Assembly: GCA_964016985.1 (NCBI GenBank)
Contig: OZ024823.1
Span: forward strand, 35,383,687 to 35,447,686
Reading direction: 5' to 3'
Length of the DNA stretch: 64,000 nucleotides
Origin: Anodontia alba
Lineage: Eukaryota; Mollusca; Bivalvia; Lucinida; Lucinidae
Shown here: piece by piece, positions 40,299-53,505 of the stretch
Layout: each line of letters begins with the position of its first letter
Position numbering within the stretch: position 1 is the stretch's first letter
Program-made: the position numbers and the translations under genes
The notes under the pieces: model-generated
Databases searched by the model: none
What the model was told of the DNA's origin: nothing
What the model saw: only the letters and a program-made list of their open reading frames with translations

Positions 40299-43200
40299 GA
40301 TCTTTTTTGGATAACTGCGATGAGAGTCCGGAACACAGAAGCAAATCAGAATCCAATTTTAGCAGTGGGGTAACCTCACTGACAGCAGAATCAATACCTT
40401 TATATAAATGGAAGCGACTCCGAATTCCTAGTCTGTTAAGTTTAAATAGAAAGTTGGACTCTAACATGTGTGCTGAAAGCACAGATAAACAAGGCATAAG
40501 CTCAAGTTCACGCAATAAAAAGAAGCGTCTGATTGATATTCCTCATAACATGTGTCTGCTCAGTGAAAGTAAAGACAGCAGGAAGGAGGTGGGTGACAGG
40601 AATCCCAACGATAAAATGGCGCGAGTGTGTAATAGAGGTAAAGTGCCTTGTTTGATAAAAGTCAACCACAAAGTAAACAAGATATATGATCAAAGACACC
40701 AGGAAATGTTTTTAGGAGTAAAGAAAGCTGAATTCAGTCGACTCTTAGGCAAATATTTAAAAAGTGATGGTAGGACAGCTACAAATAAAGGACGACCAGA
40801 AAGAACTGTAAACAGAAAACAGTATATACCAGACCGTCCAACATCCCCTTCCAAAAGCAGTGGCAGTAAAGAACACAGAACAGATAAAAGTATCGTCAGT
40901 AATTATGATAGAAAAGCAGAATTGTCCAAAACCTTTGATAATAAACATTTTGAAAAACTAAGAATAAAAAGGAGACAGACTAATTCAGAAGAGAATCAAA
41001 TACACCACAGGGATATCTTGAGTAATTTATATAACAATTTTAAATCGAAAACATTTCAGTGCAAGAGATCCTATAATGATGTACGAAATTTATATAGTGT
41101 TTGCATACAGCAACAACGACTATCAGATGACAAAAGTATTTCTAGAAATGGTGATAAGCGAGAAGCAAGGGATGAAAGGATTTTTAACGATTGCGACAAT
41201 TGTAGTGTTAGCAAGACAGAAAATTGGAGCAGATGTAGAGACGTTCCAAAAGAAAACGAATGTTTGCAAAAAGAAAATAAGAGAGAAGATAACGATCAAA
41301 GGAGAAAGAACAAAGAAAACAGAGATCCAAGAATTGTGTTCTCTAAGTCTGAAAATGGAGAACAACATACATATTCACAGCAAGGGATGGCTATACAAAA
41401 TGCAGTTCAGGTAAACAATAGCAGAAGAAAGAAATTGGTCCGAGAAATCTGTGGCAAAATGAAAGCGCAAAGTACGTCAGAACAAAGATATTATTCATCA
41501 GAGGGAATAAATAATAAAAACAGTGGCATAACTGAATTCAGCAAAAATGAAAAACTTCAGCATATCAGATCACCAGTTCGGTCATTAGATCGTACAAACA
41601 GATCTAGGTCTAGAGAAGAAAGAGAATGCGCATCAAGGTCGAAGTGTGATATAATATCGAGGAAAGGGCAAAAAATTTATAGCAGATCACATAATGGTTA
41701 TGGAAGAGCATGCTCCCAGGATAGATCCAATGAAAGATTATCAAAACATAGGATTACCTACACGAACAGAGAGAAAGGAGAAAGAGACATTTGTTGGAAT
41801 AGAAGCAAAGAAAATAAAGAATCATTTAGTTGTTTAAAATCAGACGGCTGCTGTGAACATGCCATGTCACCAGATACAAACAAAAACAGGTACATGTCCA
41901 GTACAGATCGCAGTAGCACATACTGTCAGACTAGAACTGATGCATTCTTATCAGGAAACAAGGAAAGTGGAGACCAAGATAGAAATGAAGGAAGAAAACA
42001 CAAGAAGCTTATGAAAACACAAGAAGAAAACACAAGACCATTAAGCAAGAAAACTTCAGATTCATTTAATGATTCAGATACATGTACACACAGTGAAAGC
42101 TCTTGGTCGCCCCAACCTTACAGTCCAAACAGCTACAGTCACTATCGGTCGACCTCTGATGCCAGAGGTTCTGAAAGATTGAGAAGAGAGAATAAAACAC
42201 ATAGATGTAGAAGAACAGAGAAAGACTATAACAGAGAGAGGAAAGAACGTTGGATTAGAGACAGAATAAAGCATATTCTAGAAACCTGTGAAGAGAGTGA
42301 CCATTCTCCATCGACAAGTTCCTGTGGATCCTACACAAGATATAAAAGGCCATTTAGAAAATATGAGTCATCTCATGAGAATGAGAACTTAGTTGCTTCA
42401 GGCCTTCCTTTAATGAGAGGCCCCATTAAACAGGAGCCGCATGTTTCTGTATCAACTGAAGGTAATGGTAATTGCATATCAGAGACCATTGAAGCTACAA
42501 TACAACATCCAGCAACTAAACAACCAAACCGTGACTTTCTTGAGGATGAAGGTAAAAACAAAATGTTGTCAGCAAAATCTGAAATGATTGAAACTAGTTT
42601 TGCATTACATCAGACCCCATACAAGAACATTGCAAACGTTTGCTCATCTGTTGAATCATTTACTGATGCACTTTGTCATATGAAAAACTTTAGAGATACA
42701 TGTATTAAGAAATCTCAAGAACCTGTAGAAGAGAAAAACCTTGTTTCAAATATTAAGTCAGAAAAGTCCCAAGGGTACAACTATACTGGTAAAATGAATT
42801 GCATCTCTCAAATTAAAAATCAACAGCAACATACTGTTCAGTTACATAATGTCCCTGATTCTGAAAATACAAGAGTATCCGCAGGTTCAAAACAAGACTT
42901 ATCGTGTGATAATTCTGTGTCTCTAAGAGGAGCTGAACTATGCAGTGATATTGGCAAATTCGCATCACAACCCGTTATGCATACAACATATATACCTGAA
43001 GTCCTTAACAGGGACAGTGGTGCTTCCTTAGGATTTGAACAAGAATTGCTATCCTCAAAGTGCCAGTACCAAAACATTGGTAATGGATTTATAAATCATC
43101 CTCATTTGGATTATGCTAGATTACCTGATGTAGGTCAGCAGATTAAACCCTCAATCTCCCCACAGGTTTGCAGTCATAACACGCACAAGCCAAATTGTTC

Positions 43201-44827
43201 ACTGGTTAGTCGAGCTGGTTTTCCAGCAGGAGACCCCCTGCTTGCAGTACAGACATCAACTGAATCTGCATCATTTTATAATATTCCATTTGATCGACAG
43301 TGCATGGACAATTCATCTGGAACTATTGCTTCATCATTAGAGCCTCAGATTATGCCTTCTGGACCGAGGCCTATACATATTACTTCTCAGACTAGTGACT
43401 CAAACCATTTTGGTCTTTTACACCACGTTACGAATTCACAAAATAATATAGTCACAGTATCAGTCCCACCACCTAATTCAGTTTTCATTGGCATAAACCC
43501 AATACTAAATAATCCTGTCAACAAAGATATTCCACCTTCTACTGAAAGCCATAATCCTGCTGTCGATTTTTTCAAAAGTGTGGGAAAATTACCATATTGT
43601 AAGACAGCACCGCTTACCTGTAATATGTCTCCTTCTGAATCTTCTGAAATTCTAAAAGGTAGTGGATTTGAAAATTCGACAGATTATGATTTAGAAATGA
43701 CAACTTTGGACAAAGATCAATTAGCCATAATCTCGCAACTGGAGCAACTCAGTAACCTTCTAAATATTCAAGCTAGTTTAAAACTTGAGGAGTGTCGTAA
43801 AGATGAATCAACAGTTATGTCTCAAATTAAAACAGTCAGTAGGCTTCTAACTATTCAAACTCAGCTAAATGAAATATGTAGGCAAAAGCAAGATACACAG
43901 ATGGAAAATGGTCAGACGCAAAATTTAAAAGAGAAAGGTAAAGACTTTTGTGTGCCATCACAGACTAATCAGACAAATACTGGAAAAAACTATGAAACAT
44001 CAGTACTGAATGGTGTGACTGATATGGATATAGCATCACCTATACATGATGTGGGATGCATAGAACTGCCTTCTAGTCTGAATTCGCAAAATGATATGAT
44101 AAGTGTTGAAACTAATAATATAGTAGATATGGATATAGCATCACCTATTCATGATGTGGGATACATAGAACTGCCTTCTAGTTCGAAGTTACAAAATGAT
44201 ATGATAAGTGCAGAAAATAATGATATAATAGATATGGATATTGGCTCACCTATTCATGATAAAGGGTCTATAGAACTTCATTCTGGTCTGAAGTCACAAA
44301 ATGATATTACCATTATTGATTCAGTAGGAAATAAAATAATAGATATTTACACAGGATGTCATGGTAAGGGAGATATTGAAGTGCCAATGTTTTCACATTC
44401 AGAACATCTGACTGACAGCTCAGAAAACTTAATACATAATACATCACAAGATTTAATTAACAATAAATCAGAAATACAAGAAGAAAGTATAGCCTCTAAA
44501 ATGTTCAATGATGTATTTGTGGTGAAGTCAGTACCACAACATAGATTCAAAGAAATGGACAAAACTGATTACAAATCCTTCTTATGGAAAAATGTATCTG
44601 TTATTAAAGATGAAGACAACTTTAGAAAAGGTGCATCAGCTAACTTCAAGGTAGAATTTTCCTCACACAAAACAGAAAGAAAACGTACACATCATTCTTC
44701 AAAGCATCATTATATAAATGAAACCAGTAAAGACAAAGATCTGCAAATGAAGACTGTAAGAAAATTCCATTGTCAGACAGACAATCAGATGCCATCGCCA
44801 GGAAGCAGAATGCCTGCAAAAGATAAG
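40299..44827 (+). CDS. exon 4 in window: long basic, Ser/Arg-rich disordered region
   Basis: 4529 bases with acceptor gtatttttag and donor aag/gtaagg. It takes one base from exon 3 and ends in phase 0. The TTG at 40307 is internal, not a start. About 1509 residues are mostly polar and unstructured. The first half is Lys/Arg/Ser/Asn-rich with RS dipeptides (RSLDRTNRSRSREERE). A SUMO-type motif IKQE lies near 42430. A Leu/Gln/Ile coiled coil spans about 43705-43900 (LAIISQLEQLSNLLNIQ). Three tandem 35-residue repeats around DMDIASPIHD lie at 44021-44335. There is no C2H2 zinc-finger array, unlike PRDM9. The composition fits SR-related, Pol II-associated proteins such as SCAF11 and PHRF1. That it belongs with exons 1-3 is inferred from matching splice phase. 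Confidence 0.85.
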
Positions 44828-46600
44828 GTAAGGTATTTTTGGTTGTTTTGAAAGTTTAGTTCAAATGCACAAACATGTATATTTAGTCTGTTATTTTTGT
44901 TTATTTTAAAATTTAGTACTATTATACGGGACTGTCAATTTAGAATGTTAAAATAGTTCAGACATAATTTAGCAAGAAAGGTAAGGACCTATGACAGTGA
45001 CATGACTAATCAGCCTGTTTTTAGCAGGTTGTCCCAGGTTCCATGATTTTTCCATACTATTTTATTTGGTAATTTTAGGAAGATACATGTTCTATAAAGA
45101 AGCAGAAGTAGTCATATTGCAAATATTTCTTACAGAAGCTGAATTTTATTAATTTAGGAGGGAGGGGTAACATTTTTGAAAAAAAATTGATTCGAATTTG
45201 GAATTATTTTCATGCACGTGGATGTTTATGCATATGCATATACAGTTATATTTGGGTATATAGCCAATTATTTGACTAAATTTGATGGTATAAATTTACT
45301 TTTTCCATAGAAAAATATAATTTGCTCCAAACATTTAACATACCCTATAGCAGTGCTATCATTATTGTTTAGTGATCCTATTTGTAGCCAGATGCTCCAG
45401 ATAAGTTAGTTATCATAGAGATAAATATTAGTATGCTTTGTCATTTTATATGAATTAATAAGTTAAAGATAAGCTTGTTAGATCTACAAGACAATATGAA
45501 CAATTAAGAACACAGGTCATTTTTGTCACAGTAAAATAGAAAATAAAAATACATCTGACTACTTAACTGGAGCCCTATAGTGCATCCCACATCTACCTGT
45601 AGGTTCCACTTCACTGACTATATATACAATATATGCACAGGTATATTGTGTTGTACAGTTGCCTTCCAAAGGCACATTACTGAATCAGGCTGAATCATTT
45701 TCAATTTGTAACATGTTCTTTGTTTCCAAAGGCAACTTTTTAGATTTTAATTTTACATCTGTAAGGTACTTAGTGGAGGCTGCATTTCTGCAACAAAAGT
45801 CAGGCAGATAGCTAAGTATATGAACAGATTAATTATAGTGTATACTGAAATGGTTATGCCAGGACATGCTAGTTCAGATAGTTCAATTTAAAACCGTTGT
45901 AATTCTTTCCATTCGTAAAACTGCTACACTGAGTGAAAAATATGGGTTTTTGTCTATACTGTAAGGTATTATTCTCCACCCCCATTGCCTTAGGAAGCCA
46001 CTTACATATAATATGTAAATTATTATGTATATACGAATTCCTGCAAAAGGAGGGGAACAGTAGATTATAAAAACATTTCCATTTTCCATGCATTCCAACA
46101 GCAAAAATGGACAGTTTTACCCAAATTTAGGGTCCAGTTACATTTCATTTCTTAAAGTTGTTTTCATATCAGTACTGATGGGTCATTAGAGGTCTTCTGC
46201 AATAAAACTTATGCAGTTTACTGAAACTTTAATGTCCATCATTTTGTAGGCAAATTTACATTGCTTTGTTTAGAGGTCCTTTGCACTTTAAACCAAGAAC
46301 CACAAATGTTTTAGAAACATGAACATACTTAATATGTCAGTTTCATTAAGGGGTCCGATACTCTAAGCAGACCTGACAGTGTTATTAACAAAGGAAACAA
46401 ATTTTATGACTTCAATTTGCTTTCCTGCACACCAATCCCTTTTTGCAAAAAAATGTTGAGTGTATGGGAAGAGAACTGTTTCTTTTAGGATAAACCCCTT
46501 TTCAGAATGGCGGTAAAAACAATTATGCCAGCTGCCTCCTCTTAAATGTTTAATATACAAAAATATAGTTCTTGGCTAAGGTCAGTGAAGTACTAAGGAC
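44828..46600. other. intron 4, first part
   Basis: AT-rich with no coding signal. Short minus-strand ORFs near 45870-46560 are not convincing. Confidence 0.4.
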
Positions 46601-46604
46601 TTTC

Positions 46605-46855
46605 TTAACCCTTAAAATGCCAAGAAAACCTGCATTTGAAAATGTTGTCTGTTTATGTTGTCTGCTGAATATTCTTGCAAACTTTTCAAACCTATTTTTG
46701 CGTACAGACAAACAGTGTGGACCCTGATCAGACTGCTCCTAGAGGAGCAGTCTGATCAGGGTCCACTCCTAGAGGAGCAGTCTGATCAGGGTCCACACTG
46801 TTTGCAAAAATGACTTAAAATCACAAGCAGACAAAGATTGTCGTGCTTGGGTTAA
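46605..46855. mobile_element. foldback MITE (family 3), copy 1
   Basis: About 250 bases with ends ttaaccctt and gggttaa. The hairpin gatcagactgctcctagagg is partly duplicated inside (46710-46804). An inverted relative lies at 54799-55028. Confidence 0.75.
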
Positions 46856-47184
46856 CTGTGGGGGATTCAATGCATGCAGCATCATATAACCAGTTACTGC
46901 AAATGAACAGAATGCTGTTTACTGTTTTGGGTTTTTCTGTATTGCAAAGGAGACTATGTCAGAATACTTAGTAAAACTTAATCATTTCTTTGATATTTTC
47001 TTTGTTTCTGAAGGCTCTCTTTTTACAGTATATATCTGACTTCACTACAGATGGTTTAAAGTGATGTGTGATGGGCCTAAACTCTTGTATATCATCATAG
47101 TGTAGATTATATTTTCTGGCATTTTGGGACTACTGAGTGCATTTTTTGTACTGACATGAGAGTCCCCTTTGAGGGAACATATTC

Positions 47185-48170
47185 ATCCGGCTATGCATCC
47201 CACCTCTGCAGGTCACCTTCTCAAACGTAGGACATATTCTCTATAAAAACTGGACATGTGTCCAAAGAACACAAAGTCACCTGCCCTTTGGACCTTAACC
47301 ACATCCTAGGGCATCACCAAGGGGCATCTCTAGCACAGTGTTAAAAGTTCAGGTCAAGGTAAGTAGCACACCAAATTTAAACTTCCTAGCTGAAAAAGGT
47401 ACCCAAGTTATGTCCTCCAAGAGAAACATAGACATAAATGTCATTGTAAATCTGAATGTAAACTTAAACAATTGTTGGACTCAATAAGAATGTGACATAC
47501 GTGCAATCGCATGTACAGATATAACCACTGCGAAATGCTTTGTGCCCCTTGCCTGCCTTTGGCAGATGAGGACATAAAAACAACAGCTTCCATTGGCCTG
47601 AGTCACATTGAACTTTATTGTTGCATGCCGTCCATTAATTCAGATAATCTACAATAAAACTGTTACCTATTTTCGCTTAACATAATGCCCATTAGGGTTA
47701 GCCTCAAATTTTGGCTACCTTTACTGAGATCAGTGCATGCACCCAACACTCCAGATCAGTTTCCACAAAGTTGAAACTTTTAGTTTACTTTTGCAAAACT
47801 TCACACCTGGATAAGTTCTTGGACTAAACTTCATATTTTGGTTTCAATGAGGCTGCATCACAGCAGACTTTTCAGTGCATGGACACACTGTGCCAAGTCA
47901 CCTGCACAAACTAGGCTACTATTATCTACTTGCAGAGCTAATCACCAGTAAACTTTTCAAGATCAGCCTTGTAGTTTGGCTTCCATAAGTTACATCAAAC
48001 TTCATCTATGCATGTGTCACACCACTCCAGGTGTTCTTCCACAGAACTAGGTCACGATGACCCATTCTTGAGAACATGACCACATTGCTACCTTTCCAGG
48101 ATCATCCTTCTGTATCATCTTCCAATGACATAAATTGCTTCAAATGGCATCAGTGCACACAACCCAGCAC
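47185..48170. repeat. diverged ~150-bp tandem repeats
   Basis: Recurrent actccaggtcacc, gatcagccttgtagtttggcttc and catcaaacttcat motifs at spacings near 145-155 bases. Similar pieces continue to about 49130 around two MITEs. Confidence 0.55.
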
Positions 48171-48174
48171 TCCT

Positions 48175-48418
48175 GGGCCCAGTTGTTCAAAGCTAACGAC
48201 ATCGTTAGTTAACGATTCGTTAAAATTAACATCGAGTGATACGCAAATATGCTGAAATTTTTTGCTGAAAAAATGTGAGTAGCTTTTGAAATGCAAAAGC
48301 TACTCACATTTTTTCAGCATAAAATTTCAGAATATTGTGTATTGAATCTGCTAAAACAGTTAACGAAATGACCCTTAACGAGCTCGTTAAGCTAACGACG
48401 CTTTGAACAACTGGGCCC
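48175..48418. mobile_element. MITE family 4 (GGGCCCAGTTGTTCAAAG ends), copy 1
   Basis: About 244 bases, almost fully palindromic, with perfect ends gggcccagttgttcaaag and its inverse. Further copies are at 48475-48710, 55582-55825 and 62620-62862. Confidence 0.9.
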
Positions 48419-48474
48419 AGGTCATCTCGAGTAAATCTAGTCCACTATAACATTCTTTTGCAAAATTTAACACC

Positions 48475-48710
48475 AGGGCCAAGTTGTTCAAAACTAACGT
48501 GTTGCTAGTTAACACATTGTTAAAACTTTGATCATTAAATATGGCATATATGCTTATTTATTTGCTGAAAAAATCTGAATGTTTTTGCAAAAGCTACTCA
48601 CATTTTTCAGCAAAAATACCTAGAAACTAGATATTGTATTTACTAGAACAGCTAATCTTTTGACCATCAACAAGCTCGTTAAGCTAACGATGCTTTGAAC
48701 AACTGGGCCC
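48475..48710. mobile_element. MITE family 4, copy 2
   Basis: A more diverged copy starting agggccaagttgttcaaaac and ending gctttgaacaactgggccc, 57 bases downstream of copy 1. Confidence 0.85.
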
Positions 48711-49205
48711 TGGTTAAGTTTTTAGTTTTTTTAGGACTTTGTGCAGCTTCCTTATGCAGCATTGACATAGAATTACTCATCACACCACTCCAGGTCACCT
48801 CCTATAGTGTGCACTGCAGTTGCTAAGTCAAGAGGTCTGTAACCTACTTTCACAAAATAAACATGTTCAGCCTCCTATTACAAGACTACATCACTCCAGG
48901 TCACCACCCACGAATTTGGTCACTGACAAGATTTTATTAAGCATAAGACTCTTTTAATTTTTCAGGGTCATTCTCATATTTTGATTTTGATAGAATTTAA
49001 TCACATCAAACTTCATGTAACTCATCACTCCATGCCCCCTGTAAACAAAACTAGGGTCTATTTATGTGCACATTAACAGCTGACTAAATTTTTCAGTGTC
49101 ACCCTTCATGTCAGTTTCCTTAGCGTTGAATAAAATCTGTTGTCTTTCAAAACAGAGAACACTTAAAAGAACCAAAATTAGAGTTGCAGTATTATTCAAA
49201 CTTCA

Positions 49206-49642
49206 TTATTGCATAAAAAGCAGTATCGCACTTTATTAACAGCCGTGCATTAACCGGCAAAAAGCCATGTATTAACAAGGCAATTCAGGCGCTGTTAATG
49301 CATGGCTACGCAACTTTCAATATGATCATACCAGGGCCACAGATTTGCTGCCGTTACGAGATGTGAATTGCCCTGCCCTAGAACGAGCATAGTCAGTGGA
49401 AATTACATTCGCGAGACATCGGTGAAAAGGCAAAACAAAATAGTGCAAGAAATAACATGAAATGTAGCAAATGTTTTCAGTTTTTATGCAATAATAGCGA
49501 TCGAACATGGTTTTTCAATGCATTAACATTCGCCAGGTCCCTTGGGATGTGTTGAAAACTATGGCCTTTGGCCTCGGTTTTCAACACCTCCCACGAGACC
49601 TGGCTAATGTTAATGCATGAAAAACCATGTTTGATCCCCATA
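49206..49642 (-). mobile_element. palindromic MITE, copy 2 (inverse of 16592-17000)
   Basis: It repeats the exon-1-flanking MITE in opposite orientation, including the cgccaggtccc...gggacctgg-like foldback. The two copies flank most of the gene. Confidence 0.8.
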
Positions 49643-49803
49643 TTAGAAAATGAATACCAGTACTCAAGAAAATCTTGAGGCTTCTCTAAATAGAAAATAA
49701 TAAGGTCTTAGAAGAGGATATCAACCTCATGACACATGCAACCAGCATTGACCCAGGTCAGCCTGTGTATCTGTGTAATCTGATCAAAGTCTACATTGTT
49801 CAC

Positions 49804-50016
49804 TTAACCCTTGTCATGTTGAATATATTAAACTGCCACGCCCACTTCTAATTTTCAGCCAATCAGATTACGTAATCCAGATTGTTGATATAAGTTCACA
49901 TACTGAATGACAAACAGTGCAGATCCAGATCAGTTGGCTTCTTCAGAAGCCAACTGATCTGGATCTACACTGTTTGCAAAGGCAGGGTATATCCGGGTTC
50001 AGCAGGACAAGGGTTA
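49804..50016. mobile_element. MITE family 2, copy 2
   Basis: Ends ttaacccttgtcatg and caggacaagggttaa. Central hairpin agatcagttggcttcttc. Confidence 0.88.
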
Positions 50017-50170
50017 ACTATATACAATTTCAGAGTTCATGCATTATATTAGCGACCATTTTAGTCTGATTAGATTTCACAGATCTGCAGGCTTATTGGT
50101 GTTTTAGCTTGTTGCATATACCATAAGGTTGTTTTGTTTAACGTTTATTATCATGGTGAACAATTTGTAT

Positions 50171-50465
50171 ATCTGGCCCTGAGGTTATAAAACTTTGTTC
50201 ATGCCCAACTCAGCTGAGCATGAAATTTGTCCTGCTAATAAATCTCAATTTACTAACAATTGAAATTGTTTTCTTGCTAAAAATAGGCGAGCATGAAATT
50301 TTCTCTGCTAATAGATATGAAAATGCCAACTGTTGTTGGCATTTTCGTATGTATTAGCAGAGAAAAATCCATGCAAACAATTGGCATTTTCATATTTGAT
50401 AGCAGAGAAAATTTCATGTGCAGCTGAGTTGAGCATGAAAACAGTTTATAACCTCCTGGCCAGAT
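50171..50465. mobile_element. foldback MITE with nested palindromes
   Basis: Inverted ends atctggccctgaggttataa and ttataacctcctggccagat. Three gagcatgaaattt-type internal hairpins lie inside. Confidence 0.8.
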
Positions 50466-51414
50466 CAGCTGTTGAATAAAGACTTCATAAGAAAGAGGGG
50501 ATGAAATGTTTCTGTAAAAGGAAATGAAGTTAAACATAAGAGGTAAAAATTTGTCACATTTATCCAGAATCACTCAAATCGTCTAACACCCACTCTATCA
50601 CCACCCTTTACAATTGCATCCAACTATCTTTGCCTGCCCCATTGTCCCCACTCATCTCGATCGAAATCCTAACTGTCATTTTCTATCCTGCACCAGCCAC
50701 TCCCATCTCCAGACTATCTTACCTATCTCTACCAGAAGAGCTGTCTTAAGGTCTTCGGTGTCTTGCAAGGCTATGTTCTGTCATTGTGGCTCATCCTGGA
50801 TATCTTGATTACTATTTTACTTTAATCCATTGTAGTCGGGAGACCCATTAAAGGGTAACTGGCAAACAGTGCAGACCCAGATCAGATGCCGCAAAATGCG
50901 GCATCTGATCAGGGTCTCCACTGTTTACAAATAGTTTAGCCATTTTGTTTCTAGTAATATGTAAATCTCATAGCCGGATGTACCTAAAATTAAAATTGGA
51001 CTCTTCCTATATATAGTGTGGGAGAGTCTATTCAGTCTACAATGGGTTAAGTACCAATATTCTCACAGCTCGTCCTCACCATACTTGTCCTAAAGATTGA
51101 ACAAATCCAGTTTACTACCTGTTGATGTGTCTAAAATTACTGGATGGCAAACATTGTAGACCCAAATCAGATGGTCACCTTCTGTGGTATCTGATCTGGA
51201 TCTGCACTGTTTGCTCAGTACTTAATACTTAAAGCATATATGGTATGTTCTCGTATCCTATGGGAACTCTTCTTGATTTGGTAGCTATGAAAAATAGAAT
51301 GATACAAATGAATTTGACTATATGGAATCTCGTACATATCACACCTATTAGAAGTACTCTGTTGTCTTATGATAGAACTTCTCTTAAATCTCATAAAAAT
51401 AACCTTATTTTAAC
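50466..51414. other. intron 4, last part
   Basis: Contains a hairpin pair around 50865-50935 (cagatgccgcaaaatgcggcatctg) and a related piece at 51145-51215. No exon is recognised. Confidence 0.45.
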
Positions 51415-51610
51415 CTTAATCCTGCTGGGCTTAAGGGGAAATTATACATTTTCAGAGGCTGCAACTCTATTCAAATTATTTTGCCTCCCTTTTAAAACAG
51501 GGTCTACTCTAAAAGGAAAGAATTTGCTCCCCTTGTGAGCAAATTCTTTATATCCTTTTATAGAGACCCATTTTCATTTGTTTTATTTTCCAAGAAAATA
51601 TGGTTTAACA
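51415..51610. mobile_element. foldback MITE of the 58363-58602 family, partial
   Basis: Contains ggaaagaatttgctcccctt mirrored by gagcaaattctttatatcct, plus shared flanks. Non-coding. Confidence 0.55.
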
Positions 51611-51801
51611 TTTCTTACAAAATGTCTCCAGCTTAGGAGAACTTACATTAATGTCCAATCCAATTTAAACCATGTTCATTCACCAGTTTTCATGAAATTG
51701 CAAACGTGTTTTTCTGAGAGAAATAAGAAAAGTATCATCAGTCCAGGCTGTCATCTGCTGCATATGCTCAAAGACTGTAAATGACTAAATTTTCTTTTCA
51801 G

Positions 51802-51930
51802 CATTTGGTGAACCGTAAATTTAAAGAACGAGTTATAGAGGAAGTGACACTAGCAATTAAGCCATTTTATAACCACAAAGTCATTAACAAAGAACAGTAC
51901 AAGAAAATACTCAAGAAAGCTGTACCAAAG
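51802..51930 (+). CDS. exon 5 in window: SCAF11/PHRF1-type C-terminal domain, first part
   Basis: 43 codons with acceptor tcttttcag and donor aag/gtaagt, phase 0 at both ends. It encodes a helical segment with [14 protein letters not shown] followed by [16 protein letters not shown]. This pattern (EEV-LA-KP-Y...I-KE-YK-IL-KAV-K) is the conserved C-terminal domain of SCAF11, SCAF1 and PHRF1, proteins linked to the phosphorylated Pol II C-terminal domain and to splicing. In those proteins it is directly followed by ICHSKSGEINP, which here is exon 6. The frame read into the intron before this exon is not coding. Confidence 0.88.
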
Positions 51931-51974
51931 GTAAGTTTTTTATCACAGACACTTGGGGTCAGCAGAGTGTGTTT

Positions 51975-52880
51975 GGTCCAAATTTGATCTCTTGCATTTT
52001 TTTCATCCTATAAGTTGTACATTTATATATTATTGAACAACATGTGAATTCTCATTACGAAAACACACCTATTCAAAAATATGGAAAGTTTCACCACCAA
52101 AAACTGAAAGTTTTCAGATAGAAATTCTGATATTTTTCATATTTCTGTGCTCAAAACTTAGATTGTGGGTACTCGTTAGAACCGCCTTGGCAAGGCGGTT
52201 CTAACAAGTACCCACTATCTATGTTTTGTGCAGAAATAAGAAAAATAATTATACCCCTGTAAACCCCAGTTTTACTACATGAAAGTGGGGTTTAATGGGG
52301 TCAAAATTATATAGGTATGTTTTCGTGATGTGACTATGTTTAAAAAAAATGATATTTGCTGGAAAGGTATCTTACACCTGTGGACACAAAACTGTACAAA
52401 CTTTGATGGGCTTCATTTCATTTTGATATAACATATTATCTTATATATTCTAACATCCTGTCAGTCAACTGCTAGCCATGTATAAATGAAAAACATAAGA
52501 AGTTGTCCATTTCACGGCAGAGCTGCCCTGCATAAGCCAATTAAAATACATCTCAACTGTCAAGAACATACATCAGACTTAAAATAGAATAAATACTTGT
52601 CAAAATGAATAAGATCAATCAACGTAAATTGTTAGTATTGTCCATGAATGACATTTGATTGTCAAACAAACATGGAGCAAACAGATTCATTGAAAGTTAC
52701 TTCATCAGTTTGCACAGTTTTGTATCCACAGGTGTAAGATACCTTTCCAGCAGATATCAGGTTTTTGTTTTTAAAAGCATTCTTAGATCCGGAAAAAAAC
52801 ATCTGACTTTAAATATTGTTCAGTAATATAAAAATGCAAATTTTACAGGATAAAAAAATGCAAGAGATCAAATTCGGTCC
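51975..52880. mobile_element. long-TIR foldback element with a MITE inserted in its left arm
   Basis: The left arm begins ggtccaaatttgatctc and the right arm ends gagatcaaattcggtcc. The arms continue inward to an almost perfect inverted repeat (gctggaaaggtatcttacac near 52357, its inverse ending near 52751). MITE family 1 copy 3 (52053-52330) interrupts the left arm. The element starts only 45 bases after exon 5. Confidence 0.85.
52053..52330 (+). mobile_element. MITE family 1, copy 3
   Basis: Ends cattacgaaaacac and tgttttcgtgatg. Nested in the foldback element 51975-52880. Confidence 0.88.
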
Positions 52881-53019
52881 ATGTACGCTCTACAGACCCA
52901 AAATGTCTGTGGTTTTTGATTCAAAGGATTTATCCAATGGATGTTTTACTGTTTTATGTGGACCACAAACACACCTATCAAGCATGAAAACATAATATGA
53001 GCCACATTGTCAAAAAATA

Positions 53020-53215
53020 TACCTTCGGACATGTTTGCCCAGCAAAGATTCAGATCAGCCTGCACATTTGTGCAGTCTGATCAGAATCTTCACTAGGTAC
53101 ATTTTGGATAAACTAGGATGCAAAGTTTCTTCATGCTGACAACAAAGACTCTGATCTGTCTGTGTGGATGCACAGGCTGATTCGAGTCTTCATCGGGCGC
53201 ACATCAGAAGGTACA
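53020..53215. repeat. gatcagcctgcacat repeat relic
   Basis: Two half-units with cagatcagcctgcacattt and gatgcacaggctgattcgag. The same repeat type occurs at 58800-59240 and 63590-63850. Non-coding. Confidence 0.55.
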
Positions 53216-53226
53216 TTTTTCCATAT

Positions 53227-53505
53227 CATTACGAAAACACGCTTGTTCAAATATATAGAAAATTTCACCTCCAAAAGCTGAACATTTTCAGATAAAAACT
53301 TACATTTTTCATATTTCTGCTCAAAACGTAGAGTGTGGGTACTTGTTAGAACCGCAAGTGAGGTGAGGTGGTTCTAATGAGTACCCACAATCTATGTTTT
53401 AGAGCAGAAATAAGAAACATAATGTATACCCCTGTAAACCCCAGTTTTACTATATAAAAGTGGGGTTTAAGGGGGTCAGTATTATATAGGCATGTTTTCG
53501 TGATG
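53227..53505 (+). mobile_element. MITE family 1, copy 4
   Basis: Ends cattacgaaaacacgc and gcatgttttcgtgatg, with a central ggtacttgttagaaccgc hairpin. Confidence 0.88.

Noticed and set aside
40307..40309. Translation start of the large exon 4 ORF
   Set aside because: The codon is TTG and the frame is open back to a strong splice acceptor at 40297-40298 whose phase matches exon 3.
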